From Desulfofustis sp. (GTDB taxonomy: Bacteria > Desulfobacterota > Desulfobulbia > Desulfobulbales > Desulfocapsaceae), in contig JARFQM010000136.1 in assembly GCA_029287755.1 (NCBI GenBank), positions 1-22,291 of the forward strand: DNA of 22,291 nucleotides. Reading direction: 5' to 3'. The position numbers and the translations under genes are program-made. The notes under the pieces were generated by a model. It was given only the letters and a program-made list of their open reading frames with translations. It was not told the DNA's origin and ran no database searches. Below are positions 1-9,900 of the stretch, piece after piece (positions within the stretch are counted from its first letter, which is position 1; each line of letters opens with the position of its first letter).

Positions 1-171
1 GAGAACGTCCATCGGAGCCACCAGGCCGATTATTTCATTAAATTTGTTTACCACGATCACACAGCCGATTTTGTTAATGATGAACATCGACACCACGTCG
101 ACAAGCAGGATGGTCTCCTCGACGGTTATTACCCGAGTCCCTTTCTCCGCGAGTATATCTTTGGTCTTCAT
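1..171 (-). CDS. CBS-domain protein, 3' part cut off by the window edge
   Basis: The minus strand opens with ATG at 171 and runs in frame to base 1 without a stop, giving the first 57 residues. The start is supported by an AGGAG ribosome binding site about 8 bases upstream. The visible residues (MKTKDIL near the N-terminus, VITVEETILLVDVV, then GCVIVVNKFNEIIGLVAPMDVL) follow the usual pattern of a CBS domain: a short strand, a helix, and the conserved '-G-V--- D' ending. CBS pairs typically bind adenosyl nucleotides and act as sensors. What follows the first CBS motif is outside the window, so this could be a stand-alone CBS-pair protein or the N-terminus of something larger. It points the same way as the ABM gene at 329-619 but is separated from it by 157 bases. 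Confidence 0.75.
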   Translation of the reverse strand, partial: MKTKDILAEKGTRVITVEETILLVDVVSMFIINKIGCVIVVNKFNEIIGLVAPMDVL

Positions 172-328
172 AGGCAGGCTCCTTTTGGGGGATGCAGTAG
201 GTGGTGGATTCTCACTTGTCCTCTCACCCAGTTTTCACCAATTCCTGCGGTCACTGCCAGCAGGTCAGCTCTACATAACGACAGACGCACAATCAAATTG
301 ACTCAGACTGTACAATAATGGCAACAGC

Positions 329-619
329 TCACATCCCCATCTTGTAGATTTCGTATTCCGTCGGTCCCTCGAACAATTTGGCATACTTGTCTTCATGTGT
401 TTTACGGGTGTCGCTGTCCCTATAGGTATCCCAGTCTTCCTTGCTCTGCCACATGGAGATGATAAGAATGGACTGGGGGTCATCGTAACCAACCAGCGTT
501 TCGGTGGAGATGTACCCCTTATTGCCCATTGCATTGGTGCGGGCTTTTATCAACATGTCGGCAGCGTCTTTAACCGCGTCCTGCTTGAATTTTCTTTTAA
601 TCAATATTTTAACTGACAT
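329..619 (-). CDS. Antibiotic biosynthesis monooxygenase (ABM) fold protein
   Basis: A 96-residue protein with the pattern of the small ferredoxin-like ABM family: an N-terminal strand (VKILIKRKF), a helix ending in KARTNAMGNKGYISTETLVG, then SILIISMWQSKEDWDTYRDSDTRKTHEDKY. The aromatic 'W-S-EDW--Y' pattern and the dimeric alpha+beta barrel length (about 95-100 residues) are typical. Members range from quinol monooxygenases to haem-degrading enzymes and proteins of unknown function, so no substrate can be assigned. The ATG at 619 is preceded on its strand by AAGGGGG, a good ribosome binding site. It is divergent from the SCO gene at 695, and the 75-base gap holds an inverted repeat that may serve both. 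Confidence 0.8.
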   Translation of the reverse strand: MSVKILIKRKFKQDAVKDAADMLIKARTNAMGNKGYISTETLVGYDDPQSILIISMWQSKEDWDTYRDSDTRKTHEDKYAKLFEGPTEYEIYKMGM

Positions 620-645
620 TTTTCCCCCTTATGAGTGAAGGTTTT

Positions 646-666
646 ATTGTAACAGAACTCTACAAT
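646..666. promoter_or_regulatory. Inverted repeat between divergent ABM and SCO genes
   Basis: ATTGTA at 646-651 and TACAAT at 661-666 form a perfect 6-base inverted repeat with a 9-base spacer. Each arm read outward is TACAAT, a fair sigma-70 -10 box, on opposite strands, and neither has a recognisable -35 at the right distance. It may be a regulator operator, or two back-to-back -10 elements. It is not an FNR or CRP consensus site. Confidence 0.35.
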
Positions 667-694
667 TTTTAGCCGCCACCTGCTATAGATAGTC

Positions 695-1309
695 ATGATA
701 AATTTTCGCCAGACTGCATTTTGTTGCCCGACTCGAGGCTGGTACCTTTTTATTTTAATTCTACTCTTCGTGCTGCAAGGGTGCAACCAGTCGTCCAGAG
801 AACCGCTGCCGATTATTGCCAGCCTGGAAATCCCCTACACCTTTACTGATCAGCAGAATATGCCTGTTCAGCAAAGGATGTTCGAGGGAAAAATATACGT
901 GGCGGATTTTTTCTTTACCAGCTGCCCCACCATCTGCCCGATCATGAAATCGCAGATGCTGAGGGTGTATGAGAAATTCAGGGACGACGACAGAATCCTG
1001 CTGCTCTCCCATTCGATTGACCCGGAACATGACACGGTCGAAGTCCTCAAGGATTACGGCGCCAGGCTTGGTATACAAGCAGAGCGCTGGCATCTGGTCA
1101 CCGGCGACAAGGAAGAGATCTACGACACTGCCTATCGTTACGGCCTGGCGGCCATGGAGGACAAAAACGCGCCGGGCGGCTTTATCCACTCCGGCTCCTT
1201 TACCCTGGTCGACCGCCAGGGCAGAATCCGCGGCTACTACCGGGGTACCGAGGAAGAGGCGGTGGATCTGCTGATGGACGATATAGGACGGCTCTTGGAT
1301 GAGCGCTGA
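695..1309 (+). CDS. SCO1/SenC/PrrC family copper chaperone lipoprotein
   Basis: A 204-residue thioredoxin-fold protein of the SCO family, which delivers copper to the CuA site of haem-copper oxidases and can act as a thiol-disulfide reductase. The copper ligands are all present: Cys77 and Cys81 in TSCPTICP and His165 in GGFIHSG. A hydrophobic stretch (about residues 17-28) ends in a lipobox with Cys30, so the protein is predicted to be a lipoprotein facing the periplasm. The length is normal for the family. The ATG at 695 has no clear ribosome binding site, so the exact start is less certain than the reading frame. Its end overlaps the cytochrome c gene by 11 bases, which indicates translational coupling. 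No oxidase genes are visible nearby, so the copper-receiving partner is unknown. Confidence 0.92.
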   Translation: MINFRQTAFCCPTRGWYLFILILLFVLQGCNQSSREPLPIIASLEIPYTFTDQQNMPVQQRMFEGKIYVADFFFTSCPTICPIMKSQMLRVYEKFRDDDRILLLSHSIDPEHDTVEVLKDYGARLGIQAERWHLVTGDKEEIYDTAYRYGLAAMEDKNAPGGFIHSGSFTLVDRQGRIRGYYRGTEEEAVDLLMDDIGRLLDER

Positions 1310-1709
1310 GCACCTTCTGAGCTGGTGGAGATTGCTGCTCCTCCTGGCCGCAGCCGCATTACTGCCGTCAGGCTGCAGTGACAGTCGGGGGGATCCCACT
1401 GTCTACAGAAAACACTGCACTTCCTGCCACGGCAGCCAAGGGCAGGGGCTGCGCGCCCTTTATCCGCCGCTGCAGGGCTCGGCCTATCTTGGCGAGCGCA
1501 TAGCGGAGCTGCCCTGTCTCGTTTCAGCTGGTGTCCGGGGAACCATTGTCACAGGTAAGAAAACGAAAAATATTCGCATGCCCGCCTTTTCCGAGCTTAC
1601 CGTCGAGGAGATGAGTTCCCTGGTCAACTATTTGCAGCTCAACTGGGGAACAGGCGGTGAGACGGTAGCCGAACGGACGGTGGCGCTATGGCTGGGTTCC
1701 TGCCCCTGA
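1299..1709 (+). CDS. Small mono-haem cytochrome c lipoprotein
   Basis: A 136-residue protein with a hydrophobic N-terminus (residues 10-25) ending in a lipobox at Cys26, followed by one class-I cytochrome c domain. The haem site is C40-T-S-C43-H44, and the likely sixth ligand is Met94 in NIRMPAF, followed by the expected C-terminal helix (TVEEMSSLVNYL). It is therefore a membrane-tethered periplasmic electron carrier resembling the cytochrome domains attached to haem-copper oxidases or nitrous oxide reductase systems. The start lies inside the end of the SCO gene, with AGGA about 10 bases upstream, and the 3' end overlaps the next lipoprotein gene by 22 bases. The three genes are almost certainly one operon. 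An extra Cys pair (Cys73, Cys135) is unusual but of unknown meaning. Confidence 0.92.
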   Translation: MSAEHLLSWWRLLLLLAAAALLPSGCSDSRGDPTVYRKHCTSCHGSQGQGLRALYPPLQGSAYLGERIAELPCLVSAGVRGTIVTGKKTKNIRMPAFSELTVEEMSSLVNYLQLNWGTGGETVAERTVALWLGSCP

Positions 1710-2128
1710 CAGCGATCAGCCCCCTTGGTTGGCGCCGCTGGCTGACTGTGGTGACCGTGCTGCTGACGGTCTGTGGCTGCTCTGACCCGGCGGCCGAGGA
1801 GAATGAGGCCCTGCGAGAAAAAATAATCGAGGTGCACGACGAGGCCATGGACAAGATCGGCTACATGTTCGTGCTCGAAACCAGACTGAAGAAGCTGCAG
1901 CCGAGCCCGGAAGTACCCGCAGACACCTTAGAAGAAAGCATTGCTGCACTGCAGCAGGCCAACAGGGAAATGTTCGGCTGGATGAACCAGTACCAGACAC
2001 TTTACGTGACCGGAGACATCAGCCAGGATACCAGGTACCGGCGGCAGCAGCTGGAGAAAATCGAAGCGGTCAGCACGCTGACCACTGAGGCAATCGCCGC
2101 TGCCGAACATATTCTTTCAGCCGATTGA
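1688..2128 (+). CDS. Small helical lipoprotein of unknown function, SCO/cytochrome c operon
   Basis: A 146-residue protein with an N-terminal hydrophobic segment (about 17-30) ending in VCGC, so Cys31 is the probable lipidated residue. The remainder is predicted to be mainly helical and charged, with the pattern EVHDEAMDKIGYM (about 48-60) and a second amphipathic segment EEMFGWMNQY-like at about 90-103. From memory, the HDE-M-K-G pattern resembles small lipoproteins, often misnamed viral A-type inclusion proteins in Bacteroidetes, that also lie next to SCO and cytochrome c genes; I cannot confirm this here. It overlaps the cytochrome gene by 22 bases. His and several Met residues in the helices could contact metal or haem, but that is conjecture. 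Confidence 0.8.
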   Translation: MAGFLPLTAISPLGWRRWLTVVTVLLTVCGCSDPAAEENEALREKIIEVHDEAMDKIGYMFVLETRLKKLQPSPEVPADTLEESIAALQQANREMFGWMNQYQTLYVTGDISQDTRYRRQQLEKIEAVSTLTTEAIAAAEHILSAD

Positions 2129-2138
2129 AATAGATGCA

Positions 2139-2162
2139 TTGATCATTATCGTTTTAGATCAA
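2139..2162. promoter_or_regulatory. Inverted repeat in the aroC leader
   Basis: TTGATC at 2139-2144 and GATCAA at 2157-2162 are perfect 6-base arms around a 12-base AT-rich spacer, lying between the lipoprotein stop and the aroC start. The half-sites look like FNR half-sites, but the spacing is wrong for FNR. It could be a weak hairpin or an operator. There is no T-tract, so I do not call it a terminator. Confidence 0.25.
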
Positions 2163-2190
2163 CCCTTCGCCACCCTCTACTGGAGTATTT

Positions 2191-3306
2191 ATGTCAAGTA
2201 ATTTCGGAACGTTATTTAGGGTTTCCACGTTCGGAGAGTCCCATTGCAAAAGCGTCGGCGTGGTCATCGACGGCTGTCCCCCGGGGCTCAGCCTGGTGGA
2301 AGCGGATATCCAGCACCAGCTTGACCGCAGGCGCCCCGGCCAGTCAAAGATAACCACGGACAGGAAAGAAAAGGATCAGGTCCAGATCCTATCGGGCACC
2401 GAGCATGGCGTCACCCTTGGAAGTCCCATCGCCCTGAAGGTCGACAACCTCGATCAGCGTCCCGGCGATTACGGCGATATGGAAACCATCCCCAGACCCT
2501 CGCATGCCGACTTCACCTACATGGCCAAGTATGGGATCAAGGCCTCCTCCGGCGGCGGCCGCTCCAGTGCAAGGGAAACCATTGGAACCGTCTCTTCTGG
2601 CGCAGTGGCCGAAAAGATCCTGAAAAGCGCCTACGGGATGGAAATAGTTGCCTGGGTGAGTTCGGTCGGCCCCTTCGAGGCGGCCCCGGCAGACCACCAG
2701 ACTATCACCAAGGAAATAGTTGACCAGAACGATCTGCGCTGCCCCGACCCCGAGATCGTCGAGCAGATGCGCGCGCTTATTATGCAACTCAAAGACGGCG
2801 GCGATTCCACCGGCGGCATCGTCTCCTGTGTTATCCGCAAGGTGCCGGCCGGTTTGGGAGAGCCGGTCTATGACAAACTGGAGGCCAAGCTGGCCCAGGC
2901 CATGCTCGCCATTCCGGCCACCAAGGGGTTCGAAATCGGCTCCGGATTCGGCGGGACCCGGCTCAGGGGATCCGAACATAACGATCCCTTCGTCCTGAAA
3001 GACTCGGGGCTCGGCACGGTTTCCAATAACTCCGGTGGCATCCAGGGCGGTATATCGAACGGCGAATCGATCTATTTCCGGGTCGCCTTCAAACCCCCCG
3101 CCACGATCTCGCAGCCCCAGCAGACAGCTAATTACCAGGGCAGCACCGTGACTCTGAAAGCCAAGGGCAGGCATGACCCCTGCGTGGTGCCCCGGGCCGT
3201 CCCCATCGTCGAAGCAATGGCGGCCCTGGTCATGGTCGACATGGCCATGCGCCAGGAGGCTCGACTGGCTTTGCGCCCGACCCCGCGGGTACGGGAGCGT
3301 TCCTGA
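2191..3306 (+). CDS. aroC: Chorismate synthase
   Basis: A 371-residue enzyme that converts 5-enolpyruvylshikimate-3-phosphate to chorismate using reduced FMN, the last shared step of aromatic amino-acid synthesis in the cytoplasm. The family signature is complete: FGESH at 14-18 (His18 is the conserved active-site histidine), RPSHAD at 102-107, GGGRSSARE at 121-129, and the C-terminal segment [17 protein letters not shown]. The length matches the family (about 360-380). The form resembles the longer-insert type with '[13 protein letters not shown]' rather than the E. coli form with RPGHAD. The ATG at 2191 has TGGAG five bases upstream. It stands alone rather than in an aromatic operon, and shares direction with the ClC gene downstream. 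Confidence 0.97.
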   Translation: MSSNFGTLFRVSTFGESHCKSVGVVIDGCPPGLSLVEADIQHQLDRRRPGQSKITTDRKEKDQVQILSGTEHGVTLGSPIALKVDNLDQRPGDYGDMETIPRPSHADFTYMAKYGIKASSGGGRSSARETIGTVSSGAVAEKILKSAYGMEIVAWVSSVGPFEAAPADHQTITKEIVDQNDLRCPDPEIVEQMRALIMQLKDGGDSTGGIVSCVIRKVPAGLGEPVYDKLEAKLAQAMLAIPATKGFEIGSGFGGTRLRGSEHNDPFVLKDSGLGTVSNNSGGIQGGISNGESIYFRVAFKPPATISQPQQTANYQGSTVTLKAKGRHDPCVVPRAVPIVEAMAALVMVDMAMRQEARLALRPTPRVRERS

Positions 3307-3412
3307 GATAATGATGGTAAATTATACCCTTGTCTGCTAAAGTACGGCCTTTTTGAAATTTTTCCGCCGCTCCCGTCGCTTGATGGGGCCTGGTGCACAT
3401 GGTTCCACCTCT

Positions 3413-5443
3413 ATGGCATCAAAACAGACAGCGCTGAGCACATATCTGGACCGCCTGGCACCGCCGGTCGGTCTGCTGCTCCTGATTCTCTCCATCGCCA
3501 TCGGGGCGGGAACCGGCCTTGCCGCAGTGCTGTTTATAAAACTGATCTATGCCATCCAGCATCTCGGTTATGAAGCGCTGCCCAACCTTCTGCCCTGGCT
3601 CGGCAATTTCGTCTATCTGATCGTTCCGGTCATCGGCGGACTGCTGGTTGGACCGCTCATTCTCTTCGCCCAGGAGGCCAAGGGGCACGGCGTTCCCGAA
3701 GTAATGCAGGCCCTGATCATCAGGGGCGGTAGAATCAGGGCGCGGGTGGCGGCGGCCAAGATTGTCGCCTCGGCCCTCTGTATTGGCACCGGCGGCTCGG
3801 CCGGACGCGAGGGACCAATCGTCCAGGTCGGTTCGGCCCTTGGTTCAAGTATCGGTCAGGTACTGCGCCTCTCCGACGACAGGATCAGGAACCTGGTGGG
3901 CTGCGGCGCCGCGGCCGGCATCGCCGCAACTTTCAACGCCCCCATCGCCGGGGTGGTGTTTGCCATCGAAGTGCTAATGGGCAACCTGCAGGTCCGCTCC
4001 TTTGGCAACGTGGTCATTGCCGCGGTCTCCTCGTCGATCGTCAGCCGTTTTTTTCTGGGTGCCCGCCCGGCCTTTTCCATCCCTGTCCATTCGCTCGTTT
4101 CCCCGGTCTCACTGATCTTCTACCTGATCCTGGGCCTGCTTTCCGCCCTTGTCGGCATCATGTTCATCCGCATGCTCAACCGGGCCGAGTTGATCTTCGA
4201 CAACTGGGATTTCCCCCAGCTCTACAAGCCGGCGATCGGCGCAGCGCTGCTCGGCGTCACCGGCATGATATTCATGTATCTGCCCGGATCGTCGGGGATC
4301 TTCATGCCCTATATGTACGGTTCCGGATTTCACTTCATCGAGCAGGTACTGCTCGAGAACGTGCCCTTCTGGATTCTCTTCCTGCTCATTTTCCTGAAAC
4401 CGCTGGCCACCTCTTTTACCCTCGGTTCCGGAAACTCGGGCGGCGTCTTCGCCCCCTCTTTGTTCATCGGCGCCATGCTCGGCGGCTGCTTCGGCATCAT
4501 CCTGGAACGCTTCTTTCCGGAAATCTCAGGCGGAGCAGGAGCCTATGCCCTGGTCGGTATGGCGGCGCTTTTTGGCGCCACCGCGCGGGCCCCGCTGACC
4601 GCCATGCTGATTGTCTTTGAAATGAGCAACGACTATCTGATGATCCTGCCGCTCATGGTCGCCGGTATCACCGCCACCTATTTCGCCCAGTGGCTCCATC
4701 CCGAATCGATCTACACCCTCAAACTGGCCAAGCGCGGCATTCGCTTCTTCGAAGGCCGTGATATGGATATCATGCAGGGGGTCAGAGTCGAGGAGGTGAT
4801 GCGCACCCGGCTGACCACCATTCACAAGGACAAGTCGGTGTCCGAGCTGATGGCGCTGTTTCAGGAAACCAATTTACTCGGCTTTCCGGTGGTTGCCGAG
4901 GGCAACCGGCTGTGGGGCATCATCACCCTGCAGGACGTGCACCGGGCTCAGTCACGGGAAGGCTTTAACCCGCGGGAGATGAAAGTCGCCGACCTGGCCA
5001 TTGAGGGGCCGATCTCGGTTTTTCCCGATGAGCCAATTTTCGTCGCCATCCAGAAGATGTCGCCCCGCGATCTGGCCCGCCTGCCGGTGGTCTCGCGGGA
5101 CGGCTCCATGCGCTTGGTCGGTTCGATCAGCCGCAGCGACATCTTACGGGCCTATGATGTCGGTATCGTCCGCAAGCAGCGGGGCCAGCTGGAAGAGCAA
5201 GAGATCACCCTGCGCTCCTCAACCGAAACCGGGTTTATCGAAATTGCCGTAACCGAGGACAATGCCTGCTGCGGTGACCAGGTCAAAGACCTGCCGCTGC
5301 CGGAACACATCACCCTGGTGTCCATCAAACGGGGAACGAAAATGATCATTCCGCGGGGAGGCCATAATATAGAAGCCGGGGATATACTCACCCTGTTCGG
5401 CCAGCTGGATGAGATGGACCAACTCAAGGACTCGTGCCAGTAG
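3413..5443 (+). CDS. ClC-family chloride channel/antiporter with CBS pair and TrkA-C domain
   Basis: A 676-residue membrane protein (from this start). The ClC core carries GREGP at about 131-135, whose glutamate is the external gating/proton glutamate of H+/Cl- exchangers, and GSGNSGG near 338-344. Ten or more hydrophobic segments fill residues 15-440. Two CBS domains follow (about 455-515 and 525-585), then a TrkA-C-like domain (about 595-675; ITLRSSTETGFIEIAV... IEAGDILTLFG). Both are cytoplasmic ligand-sensing modules. A bacterial ClC without CBS is about 440 residues, so about 230 residues are regulatory. No candidate start has a good ribosome binding site. TTG at 3353 and ATG at 3383 are in frame upstream; I chose ATG 3413 because the first membrane helix follows soon after. 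It converges on gltD with a gap of 24 bases. Confidence 0.92.
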   Translation: MASKQTALSTYLDRLAPPVGLLLLILSIAIGAGTGLAAVLFIKLIYAIQHLGYEALPNLLPWLGNFVYLIVPVIGGLLVGPLILFAQEAKGHGVPEVMQALIIRGGRIRARVAAAKIVASALCIGTGGSAGREGPIVQVGSALGSSIGQVLRLSDDRIRNLVGCGAAAGIAATFNAPIAGVVFAIEVLMGNLQVRSFGNVVIAAVSSSIVSRFFLGARPAFSIPVHSLVSPVSLIFYLILGLLSALVGIMFIRMLNRAELIFDNWDFPQLYKPAIGAALLGVTGMIFMYLPGSSGIFMPYMYGSGFHFIEQVLLENVPFWILFLLIFLKPLATSFTLGSGNSGGVFAPSLFIGAMLGGCFGIILERFFPEISGGAGAYALVGMAALFGATARAPLTAMLIVFEMSNDYLMILPLMVAGITATYFAQWLHPESIYTLKLAKRGIRFFEGRDMDIMQGVRVEEVMRTRLTTIHKDKSVSELMALFQETNLLGFPVVAEGNRLWGIITLQDVHRAQSREGFNPREMKVADLAIEGPISVFPDEPIFVAIQKMSPRDLARLPVVSRDGSMRLVGSISRSDILRAYDVGIVRKQRGQLEEQEITLRSSTETGFIEIAVTEDNACCGDQVKDLPLPEHITLVSIKRGTKMIIPRGGHNIEAGDILTLFGQLDEMDQLKDSCQ

Positions 5444-5467
5444 CGGTGCGTCTCCGTCCCTCTTTTC

Positions 5468-6925
<1,458 letters not shown>

Positions 6926-9900
6926 CTATTGGGTGGTCAGCAGAAGTTCGTTGGCCGACCGCCCCCGCTTGCCGAGCAGATCCTCGACCTTGAGCCCCTT
7001 TGGCTTGACCAGTTTGAAACGTTCACAATAGCTCGGGAAATCATCCATAATCATTTCCGCCCGTTCACTTCCGGTCTCGTTGAGATGGGCATCGACGATG
7101 CCGCGCAGGTGCTCTCTGAGCAGATTGAGATCCTTCATCGGCAGCACGTCGACCAGGTCGGTGTTGACCCGTTCTTCAAAGCGGCTGAACTCGTCAAACA
7201 CGTAGGCGAAGCCGCCGGTCATGCCGGCTCCGAAATTGATCCCCGTCTCGCCTAAAATGGTGACCACGCCGCCGGTCATATATTCGCAGCCGTTGTCGCC
7301 GATGCCCTCCACCACCGCTCGGGCGCCGGAGTTGCGCACCGCGAACCGTTCTCCGGCGCGGCCCGCGGCGTAGAGCCTGCCGCCGGTGGCGCCGTACAGA
7401 CAGGTATTGCCGATGATCACCGATTCATGGGTCTTGTAGGACACCCCGAGGGGCGGCCGTATCACCAGCATGCCGCCGGCCATACCCTTGCCCACGTAGT
7501 CATTGGCGTCGCCGGTGAGTACCAGCTTGAGACCGCCGGCGTTGAACACGCCGAAACTCTGCCCGGCCGTTCCCTGCATTTCGATGGTCAGCGGCGCATC
7601 GTCCATGCCCCGGTCGCCGTGGCTGCGGGCGATGACCCCGGACAGCCTGGCCCCCACAGAGCGATCGGTATTGCGGACCACCACGTAGCCGCGACCGCCG
7701 CTCTTGCCGGCCACTGCTGCGCCGAAGCGTTCTACCAGTTCGAGGTTGAGGGTGCCGGCGTCGTGGGGATGGTTGCGCTGCTGGTTGAACAGGGCCGAGC
7801 CTTTCGGTACCGCCGGCTGCACCAGCAGGTCGTCGAGCACCAGTTTGCGCTGCTTGTCGTTTTCCCCCTCAAGGATCTCGAGCAGATCTACCCGGCCGAT
7901 CAGCTCGGTGAGTCTGCCCACCCCGAGCCGGGCCAGCCACTGCCTGGTCTCGGCGGCGACAAACTTAAAATAATTCATCGCCATCTCCGGCAGCCCCTTG
8001 AAATGATCGCGGCGCAGGGTCTCATCCTGGGTCGCGACCCCGGTGGCGCAATTGTTGAGGTGACAGATGCGCAGGTACTTGCAGCCCAGCGAGATCAGCG
8101 GAGCGGTCCCGAAACCGAAGCTCTCGGCACCGAGAATGGCCGCCTTGACAATATCGAGGCCGGTCTTCATACCGCCGTCCACCTGCAGCCGCACCTTGTG
8201 GCGCAGCCCATTCTCCACCAGGGCGAAGTGGGTTTCAACCAGTCCCAGTTCCCACGGGCTGCCCGCGTATTTGACCGAGGAAAGCGGGCTGGCCCCGGTG
8301 CCGCCGTCATAACCGGAAATGGTGATCATATCGGCATAGCCCTTGGCCACCCCGGTGGCGATGGTGCCGACGCCGGGCTCCGATACCAGCTTCACGGAAA
8401 TCTGGGCGTCCGGATTGACCTGCTTGAGGTCGAAGATAAGCTGGGCCAGATCCTCGATCGAATAGATGTCATGGTGCGGGGGCGGCGAAATCAGGGTGAC
8501 TCCCGGCATGGAGTGGCGCAGTTTGGCGATCATCGCCGTGACCTTGTGGCCGGGAAGCTGCCCCCCCTCACCCGGTTTCGCCCCCTGGGCTATCTTTATC
8601 TGGATCACCTCGGCGTTCATCAAGTACTGCGGGGTCACCCCGAAGCGACCCGAGGCGACCTGCTTGATCCTGGAGACGCGTTCGGTGTGATAGCGTGAAC
8701 TATCCTCTCCGCCTTCACCGCTGTTCGAAAAGCCGCCCAGCCGGTTCATGGCGATGGCCAGCGCCTCATGGGCCTCACTGCTCAGGGCGCCGATGGACAT
8801 GGCGGCGGAATCGAAGCGCGGGTAGAATTCTTCCTCGGCTTCGACCTGATCGAGTTCGATGGGCTTGTCGGCAAGCTTCAGGGCCAGCAGGTCCCGCAGA
8901 CTCGAGACCTCCCGCTTGTTGACCAGGTCGGCGTAGCGCTGGTAATCTCCATAGTCCCCGCTTCTCACCGCCTTCTGCAGGGTGGTGACCACATCGGGGT
9001 TGTAGGCATGGTATTCTCCCCCATGCATGTACTTCAGCAGGCCGGCACCCTTGAGCACCACATGTCGCTTCCAGGCCAGACGGGCGCGGGCGGCGCTGTC
9101 CGCCTGGACGTCTTGAAAATCGGCGCCCTCGATTCTGCTGGTCACGCCCCGAAAGCAGAGTTCCACCAGCGCCGAAGAGAGGCCGACCGCCTCGAAGAGC
9201 TGAGCGCAGCGGTAGGAGGCGATGGTCGAAATACCCATTTTCGACATGATCTTCAGCAGCCCTTTGTTGATGCCCGTCCGGTAATTAACCAGGACTGAGC
9301 GCAACGGCAGCCTGACGGCCTTGTCGTCGACCATTTTGGCCAGAGTCTCGTAGACCAGATAGGGGTAAATCGCGGTGGCGCCAAAGCCGATGAGGACGGC
9401 AAAGTGATGGGGATCTCTTGCCTCAGCGGTTTCGATGATGATATTGGCGTCGCAGCGCAGGTTATTTTCGGCCAGCGCGGTCTGCACGCCGCCCACGGCG
9501 GCGGCCGCGGGAATGGGAAGCGTACCGGGTCCAATGTTGCGATCGGAGAGAATGACCAGCACCGCCCCGCTGCGGGTCTCTTCCACCGCCCTGGCAACCA
9601 CCCGCTCGAGAGCCTTCTCGAGCCCTTCCGAGACCTCGTAGTTGAGGTCGATGATGCAGTGGCGGTAATACTCGTCATCCAGTTCCTTGAGCTGCTGCAG
9701 GTCGCTGTAGACCAGCACGGGAGACTGGAACAAGACCCGGTTGGCATGCCCCATGGTTTCGTCGAAAACATTCTGTTCCCTGCCGATGCAGGTGGCCAGC
9801 GACATCACGTGCTGCTCGCGCAGCGGATCGATGGGCGGGTTGGTGACCTGGGCAAATTTCTGCCGGAAATAATCGAACAACAGCCGCGGTTTGTGGGACA

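Noticed and set aside
2389..3174. A 261-codon minus-strand open frame inside aroC
   Set aside because: Shadow of a complete chorismate synthase gene; no family pattern and no ribosome binding site.
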